Of a stretch of DNA of 64,000 nt, positions 40,697 to 51,561 are shown piece by piece. The notes below the pieces were generated by a model. The model searched no databases. It worked only from the letters and a program-made list of their open reading frames with translations, and had not been told where the DNA came from. The stretch is taken from NCBI GenBank assembly GCA_902607435.1, contig CACLJX010000003.1:62001-126000 (forward strand), written 5' to 3'. The translations under genes were made by a program, and so were the position numbers. How positions within the stretch are numbered: position 1 is the stretch's first letter; each line of letters begins with the position of its first letter. The stretch is from an uncultured Alphaproteobacteria bacterium (GTDB lineage Bacteria > Pseudomonadota > Alphaproteobacteria > HIMB59 > GCA-002718135).

Positions 40697-41900
40697 AAAT
40701 TCATATTCTCAATGGCCTGATGATAAAGGTTATTTTGGTAAATTTGGTGGCAGATATGTTGCCGAAACATTAATGCCTTTAATAATAGAAGTTGAGAAAG
40801 AATATAATGAAATAAAAAAAGATAAAACTTTTAAAAAAGATTTTGAATATTATCTTGAAAAATATGTTGGCAGACCAAGTCCTCTTTTTTTGGCTGAAAG
40901 AATAACAAAAGATTTAAAAGGTCCTAAAATATATTTTAAGAGAGATGAATTGAATCATACAGGTGCTCATAAAATTAATAATTGTATGGGGCAGATCCTT
41001 CTTGCAAAAAAAATGGGTAAAAAAAGAATAATTGCTGAAACTGGTGCTGGCCAACATGGCGTGGCAACAGCCACAGTTTGCGCTCTTTTTAATCTTCCTT
41101 GTGTTATTTATATGGGGGAAAAAGATATAGAAAGACAGTCACCAAATGTATTTAGAATGAAATTACTTGGTGCAGAAATTAAATGTGTAACAAGTGGATC
41201 AAAATCTTTAAAAGATGCGATGAATGAAGCTTTAAGGGATTGGGTAACAAATGTTAAGAATACTTTTTATATCATTGGGACTGTAGCTGGACCACATCCT
41301 TACCCTTCAATGGTTAGAGATTTTCAGTCTATCATTGGAAAAGAAGTTAAAACACAAATTCAAGAAGCTGAGAACAAATTACCTGATCTTTTGATTGCCT
41401 GCATCGGAGGAGGTTCGAATGCTATTGGATTGTTTCATGAGTTTTTAGATGAACCAGATGTAAAAATGATAGCTGTTGAAGCTGCTGGACTAGGTTTAAA
41501 ATCAGGAAAACACGCAGCTAGTTTATCAGGCGGTAAACCAGGTGTTCTTCATGGAAATAAAACATACTTGCTCCAATCAGAAAAAGGTCAAATTGAAGAA
41601 GCACATTCAATATCTGCTGGCTTGGATTATCCAGGAATTGGTCCCGAACACTCTTTTTTATTTGAAGAAAAAAGAGTTCAATATATATCTGCTACAGATG
41701 ATGAGGCTTTGGAAGCTTTTCAATATTGCTGCAGACTTGAAGGAATAATTCCTGCTCTTGAGCCAGCTCATGCTCTTGCAATACTTAAAAAAATTGCTCC
41801 TTCTATGCGCCCAGAACAAGTAGTAGTTATGAATATGTGTGGCAGAGGAGATAAAGATATATTTACTGTAGCAAAAGCTATTAATATTAACATCTCATGA
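40686..41900 (+). CDS. trpB: Tryptophan synthase beta chain
   Basis: [47 protein letters not shown]. Confidence 0.98.
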   Translation: MQNKNSYSQWPDDKGYFGKFGGRYVAETLMPLIIEVEKEYNEIKKDKTFKKDFEYYLEKYVGRPSPLFLAERITKDLKGPKIYFKRDELNHTGAHKINNCMGQILLAKKMGKKRIIAETGAGQHGVATATVCALFNLPCVIYMGEKDIERQSPNVFRMKLLGAEIKCVTSGSKSLKDAMNEALRDWVTNVKNTFYIIGTVAGPHPYPSMVRDFQSIIGKEVKTQIQEAENKLPDLLIACIGGGSNAIGLFHEFLDEPDVKMIAVEAAGLGLKSGKHAASLSGGKPGVLHGNKTYLLQSEKGQIEEAHSISAGLDYPGIGPEHSFLFEEKRVQYISATDDEALEAFQYCCRLEGIIPALEPAHALAILKKIAPSMRPEQVVVMNMCGRGDKDIFTVAKAININIS

Positions 41901-42691
41901 ATAGTCGTATAAATAAAACTTTTTCTAACGATAGCAAAAAACTTGTAACATTTGTTACTGGAGGAGATCCAGATTTAGAAACTTCTAAAAAAATTATTAA
42001 TACTATAGCAGAAAGTGGTGCAGATATTATTGAAATAGGCATGCCTTTTTCAGACCCTATGGCTGATGGGCCAACAATACAAGTATCAAGTACAAGAGCA
42101 ATCAAACAAGGTATAGATCTTGATGACATATTTTCAATTTGCAAAAATTTTAGAAGCTTGAATGATCAAATTCCTATAATTCTTATGGGTTATTATAATG
42201 TTATATTTCATTATGGAATTTCAAGTTTTGTTGATAGTTGTCAAAAAAATGGAGTAGATGGTCTAATTATTGTTGACTTGCAACCCGAAGAGGATCCAGA
42301 ATTATTAAATGCCATAGAGTTAACTAACCTTGATTTGATTCGTTTAATTACGCCCACTACTAATGCTGAAAGATTCTCAACAATTTTAAAACACTCATCT
42401 GGTTTTTTATATTATGTAACTATTACTGGAATAACAGGGCAAAATTCAGCAAATATTGAAGAATTAAATCAATCTATTAATATAATTAAACAACAAACAA
42501 AACTTCCTGTTGTGTCTGGTTTTGGAATTAAGAATGCTGAGCAAGTTAGAGAAGTGTGCAAAGTTAGTGATGGTGCTGTAGTTGGTTCATCAATTGTGAA
42601 AATTATTGAAGAGAATCTTAATGATAAAAACAAAATATTAACACTTGTAGCAAATTTTATTAAACAATTAAAAGCAGGTATAGAAAAATGA
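41897..42691 (+). CDS. trpA: Tryptophan synthase alpha chain
   Basis: [49 protein letters not shown]. Confidence 0.98.
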   Translation: MNSRINKTFSNDSKKLVTFVTGGDPDLETSKKIINTIAESGADIIEIGMPFSDPMADGPTIQVSSTRAIKQGIDLDDIFSICKNFRSLNDQIPIILMGYYNVIFHYGISSFVDSCQKNGVDGLIIVDLQPEEDPELLNAIELTNLDLIRLITPTTNAERFSTILKHSSGFLYYVTITGITGQNSANIEELNQSINIIKQQTKLPVVSGFGIKNAEQVREVCKVSDGAVVGSSIVKIIEENLNDKNKILTLVANFIKQLKAGIEK

Positions 42692-43539
42692 ACTGGCTAA
42701 CAAATTTTGTTAAACCAAAACTAAGTGCACTTGTTGGAAGCAGAAAAGATGTTCCTGATAATTTATGGAAAAATTGTCCAAACTGCGGAAATATGATGCA
42801 TCATAAAGATTTATACGAAAATTTTCATGTTTGTAACTCATGTGATCATCACTTTAGAGTGTCTGTTGATAGAAGAATTGAAATATTGTTCGGAACAAAT
42901 AAATTTAAAGAAATTGAACTTGAAAAATTAAAAGATGATCCTTTGAATTTTACTGATAAAAAAAAATACAAGGACAGATTAAAAGAATATAGAAAAAAAA
43001 CAAATCGACATGATGCGTTTATTTTAGGTAATGGTGAATTTGAAAATTATAGTACAATTACTGGTTTTATGAATTTTGATTTTATGGGCGGTTCAATGGG
43101 AAGAGCTGTAGGTGCTGGAATAGTCAAAGGAGCTCAAACTGCAATAAGCCAAAAAAAGCCTTATATTATATTTACTTGCTCTGGTGGCGCAAGAATGCAA
43201 GAAGGAATAATTAGTCTTATGCAAATGCCACGAACAGTAGCAGCAATTGAACTGTTACATAGGAATATAATTCCTTATTTAGTAGTTTTAACAGATCCAA
43301 CAACGGGTGGGGTAACAGCTTCTTTTGCTATGCTGGGTGATATTACTATAGCAGAGACTGGTTCAACTATTGGTTTTGCAGGAAAACGTGTAATTAAAGA
43401 CACAATTAGAGAAGAATTACCAATAGATTTTCAAAAAGCAGAATACTTAAAAACACATGGTATGGTTGATATGGTGGTTCATCGAAAAGATTTAAAAGGT
43501 ACTATTGTAAAAATTTTAGATCATATAAATAATAATTAG
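42688..43539 (+). CDS. accD: Acetyl-CoA carboxylase carboxyltransferase beta subunit
   Basis: Zinc ribbon CPNCGNMMHHKDLYENFHVCNSC; GGSMGRAVGAGI; CSGGARMQEGIISLMQM. Confidence 0.97.
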   Translation: MNWLTNFVKPKLSALVGSRKDVPDNLWKNCPNCGNMMHHKDLYENFHVCNSCDHHFRVSVDRRIEILFGTNKFKEIELEKLKDDPLNFTDKKKYKDRLKEYRKKTNRHDAFILGNGEFENYSTITGFMNFDFMGGSMGRAVGAGIVKGAQTAISQKKPYIIFTCSGGARMQEGIISLMQMPRTVAAIELLHRNIIPYLVVLTDPTTGGVTASFAMLGDITIAETGSTIGFAGKRVIKDTIREELPIDFQKAEYLKTHGMVDMVVHRKDLKGTIVKILDHINNN

Positions 43540-43542
43540 CAT

Positions 43543-44811
43543 ATGGGTAACCCCCCATTAGAAAAGCTGTTAATACAACTTGAAAAATTATTTCCAAAAT
43601 ACATTGATTTATCTCTTAAGCGACTTTTAAACTTATTAGAAAAACTTAATAATCCACACCTAAAATTACCGCCAACAATTCATATAGCCGGAACAAATGG
43701 AAAAGGATCGACTCTTAGTTTTCTGAATCAAATTTTAAAAGAAAATAATTATAAAGTTCATTGTTATATTTCTCCACATTTAGAATCTATTGAAGAACGA
43801 TTCATTTTATCAAATAAAAAAATCACAAAACAAAAACTATATGACACACTTCTATATATTAAAAAAATTAACGATGAAAAACCTATAACTTTTTTTGAAA
43901 TTACCACAGCTACTGCATTTTATTTATTCAATAAATTAAGTGCAGATTTTGTAATTTTAGAAACAGGATTGGGTGGAAGATTAGATGCCACAAATGTAAT
44001 CCAACAATCAATTATTGATATTATCACACCAATTAGTTTTGATCATAAAGAATTTCTTGGAAACAATTTAAAAAAAATAACTAACGAAAAACTTGGAATT
44101 ATCAAATCATCTAGTTCGGTAATTATTGGTAAACAAAATAAAGAGATACTTTTTTATATTAAAAGTAAAATTAAAAAAAATAAAAATAGAAAACTATTTT
44201 ATAATGAAAATTTTAAAGTTATGAACACTACTGATAAAAAAATTATTTTAACTTTAGAAAACAAAATACTTAAATTTAATATTCCTTCTTTAATTGGCTA
44301 CCACCAAATAGAAAATGCCGCAATCGCTATTGCTGCAGCTTATGAAATCAAAAAATTAGGTTTTCAACTTGCTGCCAATTTAATAAATACAGCTTTAAAA
44401 AAAACTAATTGGCCTGGTAGATTAGAAAAAAAATATTTAAAAAAAATACCTGTTTACATTGATGGAGCTCATAATATTGCAGGGGCTAAACAGATAGGAA
44501 AATTTTTAGAAAAAAACAAAAAATATACTTGGATTATTTTGGGCATGTTAAATAATAAAGATTTACATGAATTTTTAATTCAAATTAAAAACTTTATATC
44601 AGGTGTAATAGCAATAAAAATTCCCGGAGAGAAAAATTCATTTACTACACAAGAAATTTTTAATATTTGTAAAAAATTGAAAATAAAATGTATTAAACAA
44701 AAAAACATTAAATCTGCTAATCAATATTTATCAAGATCAATAAAACCAGAAAGAATTGTAATAACGGGCTCTCTTTATTTAGTTGGAAAAGTCAGGAGAC
44801 TATTTATCTAA
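43543..44811 (+). CDS. folC: Folylpolyglutamate/dihydrofolate synthase
   Basis: IHIAGTNGKGSTLSFLNQIL; ILETGLGGRLDATNV; WPGRLEKK. Confidence 0.95.
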   Translation: MGNPPLEKLLIQLEKLFPKYIDLSLKRLLNLLEKLNNPHLKLPPTIHIAGTNGKGSTLSFLNQILKENNYKVHCYISPHLESIEERFILSNKKITKQKLYDTLLYIKKINDEKPITFFEITTATAFYLFNKLSADFVILETGLGGRLDATNVIQQSIIDIITPISFDHKEFLGNNLKKITNEKLGIIKSSSSVIIGKQNKEILFYIKSKIKKNKNRKLFYNENFKVMNTTDKKIILTLENKILKFNIPSLIGYHQIENAAIAIAAAYEIKKLGFQLAANLINTALKKTNWPGRLEKKYLKKIPVYIDGAHNIAGAKQIGKFLEKNKKYTWIILGMLNNKDLHEFLIQIKNFISGVIAIKIPGEKNSFTTQEIFNICKKLKIKCIKQKNIKSANQYLSRSIKPERIVITGSLYLVGKVRRLFI

Positions 44812-45126
44812 AGAGTTGTTTATCCACTCGACTAACGATGATTTAGGTAAGCTACCAACTTTTATATCTATCAATTTTCCATCTTTAAAAAAAATAAGGG
44901 TTGGTATGCCGCGTACACCATATTTTTGAGGAGTTTCAGGATTTTCATCAATATTTATCTTTATAATATTAATTAATTCTTTTTTTTCTTCTGAAATTTC
45001 TTCAAGGATAGGGCCAATCTGTTTGCAGGGACCGCACCATTCTGCCCAAAAATCAACTATTGTGGGCATAGTAGATTGCAGAACATCTTTTTCAAAATTA
45101 GCATCATTAGTTGGTTTGGTAGTCAT
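44800..45126 (-). CDS. trxA: Thioredoxin
   Basis: VDFWAEWCGPCKQIGPIL; 108 aa; convergent with folC and overlapping it by 12 nt. Confidence 0.97.
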   Translation of the reverse strand: MTTKPTNDANFEKDVLQSTMPTIVDFWAEWCGPCKQIGPILEEISEEKKELINIIKINIDENPETPQKYGVRGIPTLIFFKDGKLIDIKVGSLPKSSLVEWINNSLDK

Positions 45127-45163
45127 ATGTATATTTTATTAATTAAGCATTAAATATATATAT

Positions 45164-45868
45164 TCAAGTGATAGAGTTTTTGGCTTCTTTTAAGCCTTTT
45201 ATATCTCCTACATGATACCACTGAGAATTCATAACGCTTCCATAAAGTGATTGTTTTAAAATTAAATCATCCCATAATAAATTAAATGAAAATTTTTTTT
45301 GAGAATAATCTTTTAAAATATTCAAATATAAAATTTGAAGACCAGAATAATAAAAATAAAATTTATTTGAATAACAACGCTTAACAATATTTTTTTCTAA
45401 AACAAAATCTCCTTTTTTTTTAGAAATACCATGAACTTTGTCTTCTGGAACTAAAAGCAGTCTACATTGCTCATGTGCTTTATAATTATTTATTAATTTA
45501 ATAATATCTTTCAAATTTTCTTCCCTCCAAAAAACATCACTATTAACTACTAAAACTGCATTATTACTAAATAAGGGTAATGCATTTTTTACCCCTCCAG
45601 CAGTATCTAAAATTTCTTTTTCATAGGATAAAATAATATTTTTATGATCATAATTTTTATCAATAAAATTTTTTATATACTCATGTTTGTAATGCGTGTT
45701 AATTACTATTTCCTTACAATTAATGCTCAATAAAATATTAATAGTGTTTTGCAACAAAGTTATATTATTAATTTTTATCATTGGCTTAGGCATCTTAAGG
45801 GTTAAAGGATTTAATCTTTTTCCAAATCCTGCGGCCAAGATCATAGCTGAAAAGGGTTTATTAATCAT
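45164..45868 (-). CDS. murU: Nucleotidyltransferase, MurU-like (N-acetylmuramate-1-phosphate uridylyltransferase)
   Basis: AMILAAGFGKRLNPLTLKMPKPMI; ETAGG-type motif DTAGGVKNALP; adjacent to an AmgK-like kinase. Confidence 0.85.
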   Translation of the reverse strand: MINKPFSAMILAAGFGKRLNPLTLKMPKPMIKINNITLLQNTINILLSINCKEIVINTHYKHEYIKNFIDKNYDHKNIILSYEKEILDTAGGVKNALPLFSNNAVLVVNSDVFWREENLKDIIKLINNYKAHEQCRLLLVPEDKVHGISKKKGDFVLEKNIVKRCYSNKFYFYYSGLQILYLNILKDYSQKKFSFNLLWDDLILKQSLYGSVMNSQWYHVGDIKGLKEAKNSIT

Positions 45869-46832
45869 ATAAATCTGGTAATATTTTTTTGTACAATAAC
45901 TTTAATTTAATCATATGAGGTAATTTTAATGATTTTATAAGTCTTGTATTAGTTATATCTATAAAGTCTAAATAGCATTTTTGATTCAAATCATTTGCTA
46001 ATTTAACCCATCTTCCTAATAATCTGGTTTGACGAGAACAATTTAGAAAAAAATATTTTTTTCTAAATTCTTCAAGTGATATTTTTTGATTCGTTTTTTT
46101 AAAAAAAAATTTGATAAAATGATCATTGTATTGATCATCAAAATTTAATCTTGAATCTTCTAATAAAGAAAACAAATCCCAACAGTCATCACTCCATAAA
46201 GCATTTTGAAAATCAATAACTCCACACTTATTAAAATTTTTTCTTTTAGGTAAAAAAATTAAATTGTTTAAATTATAATCTTTATGAACAAAATTTTGAA
46301 AATCAAAATCCATTGAATCATACTGCTCTTTCCAACAGCCATAAAAATCATCTTTAAGTCCCGCTGATATCGTTTTGTTTTGTGAATATGGATAAAAAAA
46401 ATCTATAAATTCTGAGATTTCTTTTTTAAATAAATCAAAATTGTAAACTGATATTTGATAATTTTTATTAAATTTAATTTTATTCTTTAAAAGCACCAAT
46501 GTTTTTATTGCTGGATATAAAAGATCTTTAAGATGATAAAAATTTAAAATCCTATCAAACCGTAAAGTCCCCAAATCTTCTAAAATCATTGTACAAGAAT
46601 GCGTATTTATATCGAAAATCTGCGGAACTGAAATTTTAGTTTTAGATAGGATTTTATGAACATGTAAAAAATTATTAAAATCATCAGGTTGTTTGGATGA
46701 ATCCATATAAATAACTGAATGCTTGTTTTTGCTAAGCCTATAATAATTTCTATAAGATGCTCCGCTTTTTATGTTTTCCAATTTATAATTTTTAAATTTT
46801 TTTGGAATTAAATCTTTAAGATTAATATTCAT
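45861..46832 (-). CDS. amgK: Aminoglycoside phosphotransferase-family sugar kinase, AmgK-like
   Basis: FVHKDYNLNNLIFLP...GVIDFQNALWSDDCWDL; overlaps murU. Confidence 0.85.
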   Translation of the reverse strand: MNINLKDLIPKKFKNYKLENIKSGASYRNYYRLSKNKHSVIYMDSSKQPDDFNNFLHVHKILSKTKISVPQIFDINTHSCTMILEDLGTLRFDRILNFYHLKDLLYPAIKTLVLLKNKIKFNKNYQISVYNFDLFKKEISEFIDFFYPYSQNKTISAGLKDDFYGCWKEQYDSMDFDFQNFVHKDYNLNNLIFLPKRKNFNKCGVIDFQNALWSDDCWDLFSLLEDSRLNFDDQYNDHFIKFFFKKTNQKISLEEFRKKYFFLNCSRQTRLLGRWVKLANDLNQKCYLDFIDITNTRLIKSLKLPHMIKLKLLYKKILPDLYD

Positions 46833-47298
46833 TTGTATTAAAATATAAATTTTTATTTGTATGAGATATTTCTAATTGTCTAAAATTAATATTTTCAATT
46901 CTAAATTTTATTAAATAATAGTTTTGTAATTTGTTATTTTGTAATAGAATTCTTGGCCACTCAATTAAAGTTATATTATTACTAAAATTCTCAAATATGC
47001 CTAATTCAATAAAATCACTTATATTTTTCAATCGAAAAAAATCATAATGATATATTTCAAAATTTTTTAGTGCATAGTTTATAAGAATCGGAAATGAAGG
47101 GCTCTTTATTGAATTTGGTTTTCTCAATAAATTTTTTTCAAAAACTGATTCAATAAAAAATCTTGAAAAAGTTGTTTTCCCTGAACCTAATTCTCCCTCT
47201 AAAAGAAAAATATCGCCCTGGAGTGCTTGTTTAGCAATTTTTTCTGCTAATTTTTGAAGAATTTCAAGATTAACACTTAACTGAAAAAAATTATTCAA
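46822..47298 (-). CDS. tsaE: tRNA threonylcarbamoyladenosine biosynthesis ATPase TsaE
   Basis: FLLEGELGSGKTTFSRFFI; SPSFPILINY; IEWP. Confidence 0.93.
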   Translation of the reverse strand: MNNFFQLSVNLEILQKLAEKIAKQALQGDIFLLEGELGSGKTTFSRFFIESVFEKNLLRKPNSIKSPSFPILINYALKNFEIYHYDFFRLKNISDFIELGIFENFSNNITLIEWPRILLQNNKLQNYYLIKFRIENINFRQLEISHTNKNLYFNTNEY

Positions 47299-47309
47299 AA
47301 TCTATGTAT

Positions 47310-48476
47310 TTAAAAAGACCTTTTAAACTCTTCTATAAGATCTGTTTTTTCCCAAGTAAAATGACCTTCTCCATTTGCTTGTCTTCCAAAGTGACCATAA
47401 GCAGCAGTCGGCTCATAAATTGGGTTATTTAGTTTAAGATGATCTCTAATATTTCTTGGACTTAAATCTAATATTTCAGGAATAATTTTTTCAATTTTTG
47501 TTTCATCAACATGATTTGTTCCATTAGTATTAATATATATCGACAAAGGCTTTGATATTCCAATTGCATAAGATAATTGAATTGTACATTCATCTGCTAA
47601 ATCAGCTGCAACAATATTTTTTGCTAAATATCTTGCTGCATAAGCTGCAGATCTATCAACTTTAGAAGGATCCTTTCCAGAAAATGCACCTCCACCATGA
47701 GGTGCCGCTCCGCCATATGTATCAACAATTATCTTTCGTCCTGTTAGGCCTGAATCACCATCAGGTCCCCCAATTACGAAGTTACCCGTAGGATTTACAT
47801 AGAACTCTTCATCTTTAAGGTTTTCTAGTAAATTTTCAGGTATGCTCTCCTTCACATATGGCTTTACTATTTCTTTAATATCTTGCGGGGTTAAGCCCCT
47901 TTTATGCTGACTTGAAACAACTATAGAAGTAATTTTTTTTGGTTTACCATTTTCATACATCATAGCAATTTGACTTTTTGAGTCAGGTTCTAATTCTGAA
48001 GATTTACCGCTTTTTCTTGCCTCTGACATTTTTAATAATATTTGATGAGAATAATGAATTGGAGCTGGCATAAATTCTTTTGTATCTTTACAAGCATAAC
48101 CAAACATGATCCCTTGATCACCTGCACCTTCGTCTTTGTTACTACTAGAATCAACACCCATAGCAATATCTGATGATTGTTCATGCAAAAAAGTTTGTAT
48201 GTCACAATGTTTCCAATGAAATCCTTCTTGTTCATAACCAATATCTTTTATACATTCTCTTGCTTTAGAAATTATTTCTTCTTTATCTATAGATGGACCC
48301 CTTATTTCACCTGCAAGCACAACTTTATTTGTTGTGGCAAGAGTTTCACATGCTACTCGAGATAATGGATCTTTTGATAAATAAGTATCTACAACCATAT
48401 CAGAAATTCTATCACAGATTTTATCTGGATGTCCCTCGGAAACAGATTCACTTGCAAACAAAAAAGGTCTTTTCAT
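47310..48476 (-). CDS. metK: S-adenosylmethionine synthetase
   Basis: [51 protein letters not shown]. Confidence 0.98.
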   Translation of the reverse strand: MKRPFLFASESVSEGHPDKICDRISDMVVDTYLSKDPLSRVACETLATTNKVVLAGEIRGPSIDKEEIISKARECIKDIGYEQEGFHWKHCDIQTFLHEQSSDIAMGVDSSSNKDEGAGDQGIMFGYACKDTKEFMPAPIHYSHQILLKMSEARKSGKSSELEPDSKSQIAMMYENGKPKKITSIVVSSQHKRGLTPQDIKEIVKPYVKESIPENLLENLKDEEFYVNPTGNFVIGGPDGDSGLTGRKIIVDTYGGAAPHGGGAFSGKDPSKVDRSAAYAARYLAKNIVAADLADECTIQLSYAIGISKPLSIYINTNGTNHVDETKIEKIIPEILDLSPRNIRDHLKLNNPIYEPTAAYGHFGRQANGEGHFTWEKTDLIEEFKRSF

Positions 48477-48510
48477 AGTTCTATTCTCAAAAATGAATTA
48501 TTAAAAAAAA

Positions 48511-49800
48511 TCAATATCGATAAGTATCATTTTTAAATGGCCCTTCCTTTTTTACACCTATATAATTTGCTTGCTTATCAGTAAGCTTAGTTAATTTTGC
48601 CCCAACTTTGTTTAAATGTAGAAGGGCAACTTTCTCATCTAAATATTTTGGTAAAACATAAACTTTATTTTCATAGTTTTTATAATTTTTCCAAAGCTCT
48701 ATTTGGGCTATAACTTGATTAGTAAAAGAAGCGCTCATTACAAAGCTTGGGTGTCCAGTTGCATTTCCCAAATTTACTAAACGACCTTGCGATAACAATA
48801 TTAGTTTTTTTCCATCAGGAAACTCTATTTCATCTACTTGTGGTTTAATTTCTTCCGATATATAATTGCGAAGAGCCTCAGTTTGAATTTCATTATCAAA
48901 ATGCCCTATGTTGCATACAATTGCTCTATCTCTCATTTTACGCATATGTTCAATCGTGATTACATCTGAATTACCTGTCGCAGTAACAAAAATATCTCCA
49001 TATGAGCAAGCTTCATCCATTGTAACAACTTGATAACCTTCCATTACAGCTTGTAATGCATTGATTGGATCAATTTCAGTTACACATACACGTGCACCTG
49101 CTCCTCTTAAACTAGCAGCTGATCCTTTCCCAACATCACCATATCCAGCTACCACAGCAATTTTCCCAGCCATCATAACGTCTGTACCTCTTCGGATGCC
49201 ATCAACTAAACTTTCCTTACATCCGTACAGATTATCAAATTTTGATTTAGTTACAGAATTATTAACATTAATTGCTGGCACCTTAAGTTCACCTTGCCTT
49301 TCCATTTCTTGTAATCGATGAACTCCAGTAGTTGTCTCTTCAGATAATCCTCTTATCTTAATAAGCATTTCAGGATATTTTTCATGAATGATTTTAGTTG
49401 CATCTCCTCCATCATCTAAAATCATATTAGGTTCCCATCCGTTAGGTCCACTAAGTGTTTGTTCAATGCACCACCAAAATTCTTCTGTATTCATACCTTT
49501 CCATGCAAAGACGGGGATTCCTTTTGACGCAATAGCTGCTGCCGCATGGTCTTGCGTTGAAAAAATATTGCAAGAACTCCATCTAACAGATGCTCCCAAA
49601 TAAACCAATGTCTCAATGAGAACAGCAGTTTGTATCGTCATATGAAGACATCCAACAATTCTTGCTCCTTTTAGAGGTTGAGTATTTTTGTATTCTGCCC
49701 TTAAAGCCATTAAACCTGGCATCTCTGTTTCTGCTATTGCTATTTCTTTAAATCCCCATTCACTTAATGAAATATCTTTAACTTTATAATCACTACTCAT
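48511..49800 (-). CDS. ahcY: Adenosylhomocysteinase
   Basis: [36 protein letters not shown]-terminal [10 protein letters not shown]. Confidence 0.98.
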   Translation of the reverse strand: MSSDYKVKDISLSEWGFKEIAIAETEMPGLMALRAEYKNTQPLKGARIVGCLHMTIQTAVLIETLVYLGASVRWSSCNIFSTQDHAAAAIASKGIPVFAWKGMNTEEFWWCIEQTLSGPNGWEPNMILDDGGDATKIIHEKYPEMLIKIRGLSEETTTGVHRLQEMERQGELKVPAINVNNSVTKSKFDNLYGCKESLVDGIRRGTDVMMAGKIAVVAGYGDVGKGSAASLRGAGARVCVTEIDPINALQAVMEGYQVVTMDEACSYGDIFVTATGNSDVITIEHMRKMRDRAIVCNIGHFDNEIQTEALRNYISEEIKPQVDEIEFPDGKKLILLSQGRLVNLGNATGHPSFVMSASFTNQVIAQIELWKNYKNYENKVYVLPKYLDEKVALLHLNKVGAKLTKLTDKQANYIGVKKEGPFKNDTYRY

Positions 49801-49803
49801 GTT

Positions 49804-51561
49804 TTATTCTTTTAATGGTAATTTTAATTTAAAACAAGCGCCATTATAACCTTTTAGATAGAAATCACTAAGCTCGATAGATCCAAAAAAACTTTCTATA
49901 ATTTTTTTTGAAATAGATAGTCCTAACCCTGAATGAAATTCAGATGTATGAGATCTATCTGTATAAAAACGATCGAAAATTTTTTCTTTAACTTTTTTAT
50001 CAATTCCTTTTCCTTGATCTATTATGTAAATTATCACCGAATTATTTTCAATTAATTGAATAATAGATAATTCTGATTCTATAGGTGAAAAAGAAAAACT
50101 ATTATCAATTAAATTTATAAAAACTTGAGCAAGTTTATCTCTATTTGCTCTCACCAATGTTGGGTTATTTTCATATTTAAAATTTATTTTGATCTTTTTT
50201 ATGTTGTTTGAAAATGATTGAATTAATTCTTTAATTAATTCAATTAAATCAAATTTTATAAACAATTCGCCATCTATTTCTATTTGTGTAAGAGCATAAT
50301 TAGAAATATCCGAAATTAATCTATTCATTCTTTCAATATCTTTTTGTATATTATTTAATAATAAAAATTTTTGCTCAGATTTTATTTTATTTTCTAATAA
50401 TAATTCATTTGAACTTTTTAAACTAGCAAGAGGATTCTTTAATTCATGCGAAACATCCGCAGCAAAATTTTCAAGTTCATTAATACGCAATTTAAGATCT
50501 AGTGACATATTTTTAATTTCTTTACTTAAACTGCCAATCTCATCATTTCTTATTGGATAATTGAGATTATTGGAAATCTGAATTAGTTTATCTTGTTCTA
50601 TTTTTACTATTTTGGAAAGAATTTTGATTGGATTAACTATACTTTTTGAAAAAAAAGTAGATAAAACAAACATAAAAAAAATAATTATAAGAAAAAGATT
50701 CAATAAATTAAATGAAGTTAATGCCGCTTCAGGATTTGCCTGAATTAGATTGCCTGAAACTATTACTATTCCATAAATATTATTATTAATAATTATTGGA
50801 CTTAATTTTGTCAGATAAAAATGATTATTATCTATTTTAAAAATTTTTGATAAAATTTTTTGCTTTTTTAACGTTTCAACTGCTAAATTAATATCTTCTC
50901 TAAAATCAGTTGAATCTTTAAGTAATTTTTTATTATCAAAAAATAATTGCAACTTATGAAACAGAGAAAAGTATTGTTCTTTATATTTCGTAAAAATATT
51001 AATATCTTCAGGGTTTTTTTGATCTTCAATATCATTTGGTAATTCTTGAATAGTAACTTCTACAACTTCAGCAGCTGAAAAAAAACTTTCTGTGTCTGCA
51101 TATTTAATTAAATTAACATCATATATTCTAATATGATTATTTAAATTTAAGAATTTGCTAAATAAATAATCTTGTGTTGCAGAAGGATCTAATAATGGTT
51201 CAGATAATATTTTTGCACCACAATTAAAACTAATATTATTTTGATTTTTTTTATCTAAATTATTTAGTCTTTTACATTCTTCTTCATTAAATTGAGGTAT
51301 TCTTTTCACAGCATTTTTTTGTAAGTAGGTTGTGATTTCATTAGTTTGCATATTAATTTGTTTAGCTTTAATTTCTATTTTGCTATTATTTGTTAATAAA
51401 AAATAATTAAAAAAAACTAAAAAGCTTAACCCTATGATTGCTGTAAAAAGATTAATTATTATTATCTGAGTTGCTAGAGAATAATAAGAAAGAGATAGTC
51501 TACTTAGTTTCTTATTCACGCCATGAATAGCCTGAGCCATATCGCGTTCTAATTTGATCAA
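49804..51561 (-). CDS. chvG: Sensor histidine kinase, ChvG/ExoS-like
   Basis: N-terminal TM, periplasmic loop, HAMP, H-box VSHELKNPLASLKSS, ATPase GLGLSISKKIIESF; adjacent to a chvI-like regulator. Confidence 0.85.
   Translation of the reverse strand: MIKLERDMAQAIHGVNKKLSRLSLSYYSLATQIIIINLFTAIIGLSFLVFFNYFLLTNNSKIEIKAKQINMQTNEITTYLQKNAVKRIPQFNEEECKRLNNLDKKNQNNISFNCGAKILSEPLLDPSATQDYLFSKFLNLNNHIRIYDVNLIKYADTESFFSAAEVVEVTIQELPNDIEDQKNPEDINIFTKYKEQYFSLFHKLQLFFDNKKLLKDSTDFREDINLAVETLKKQKILSKIFKIDNNHFYLTKLSPIIINNNIYGIVIVSGNLIQANPEAALTSFNLLNLFLIIIFFMFVLSTFFSKSIVNPIKILSKIVKIEQDKLIQISNNLNYPIRNDEIGSLSKEIKNMSLDLKLRINELENFAADVSHELKNPLASLKSSNELLLENKIKSEQKFLLLNNIQKDIERMNRLISDISNYALTQIEIDGELFIKFDLIELIKELIQSFSNNIKKIKINFKYENNPTLVRANRDKLAQVFINLIDNSFSFSPIESELSIIQLIENNSVIIYIIDQGKGIDKKVKEKIFDRFYTDRSHTSEFHSGLGLSISKKIIESFFGSIELSDFYLKGYNGACFKLKLPLKE

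Noticed and set aside
47290-49803. Possible SAM or SAH riboswitch upstream of metK/ahcY
   Set aside because: Spacers are only ~34 nt and 3 nt; no room and no recognisable motif.
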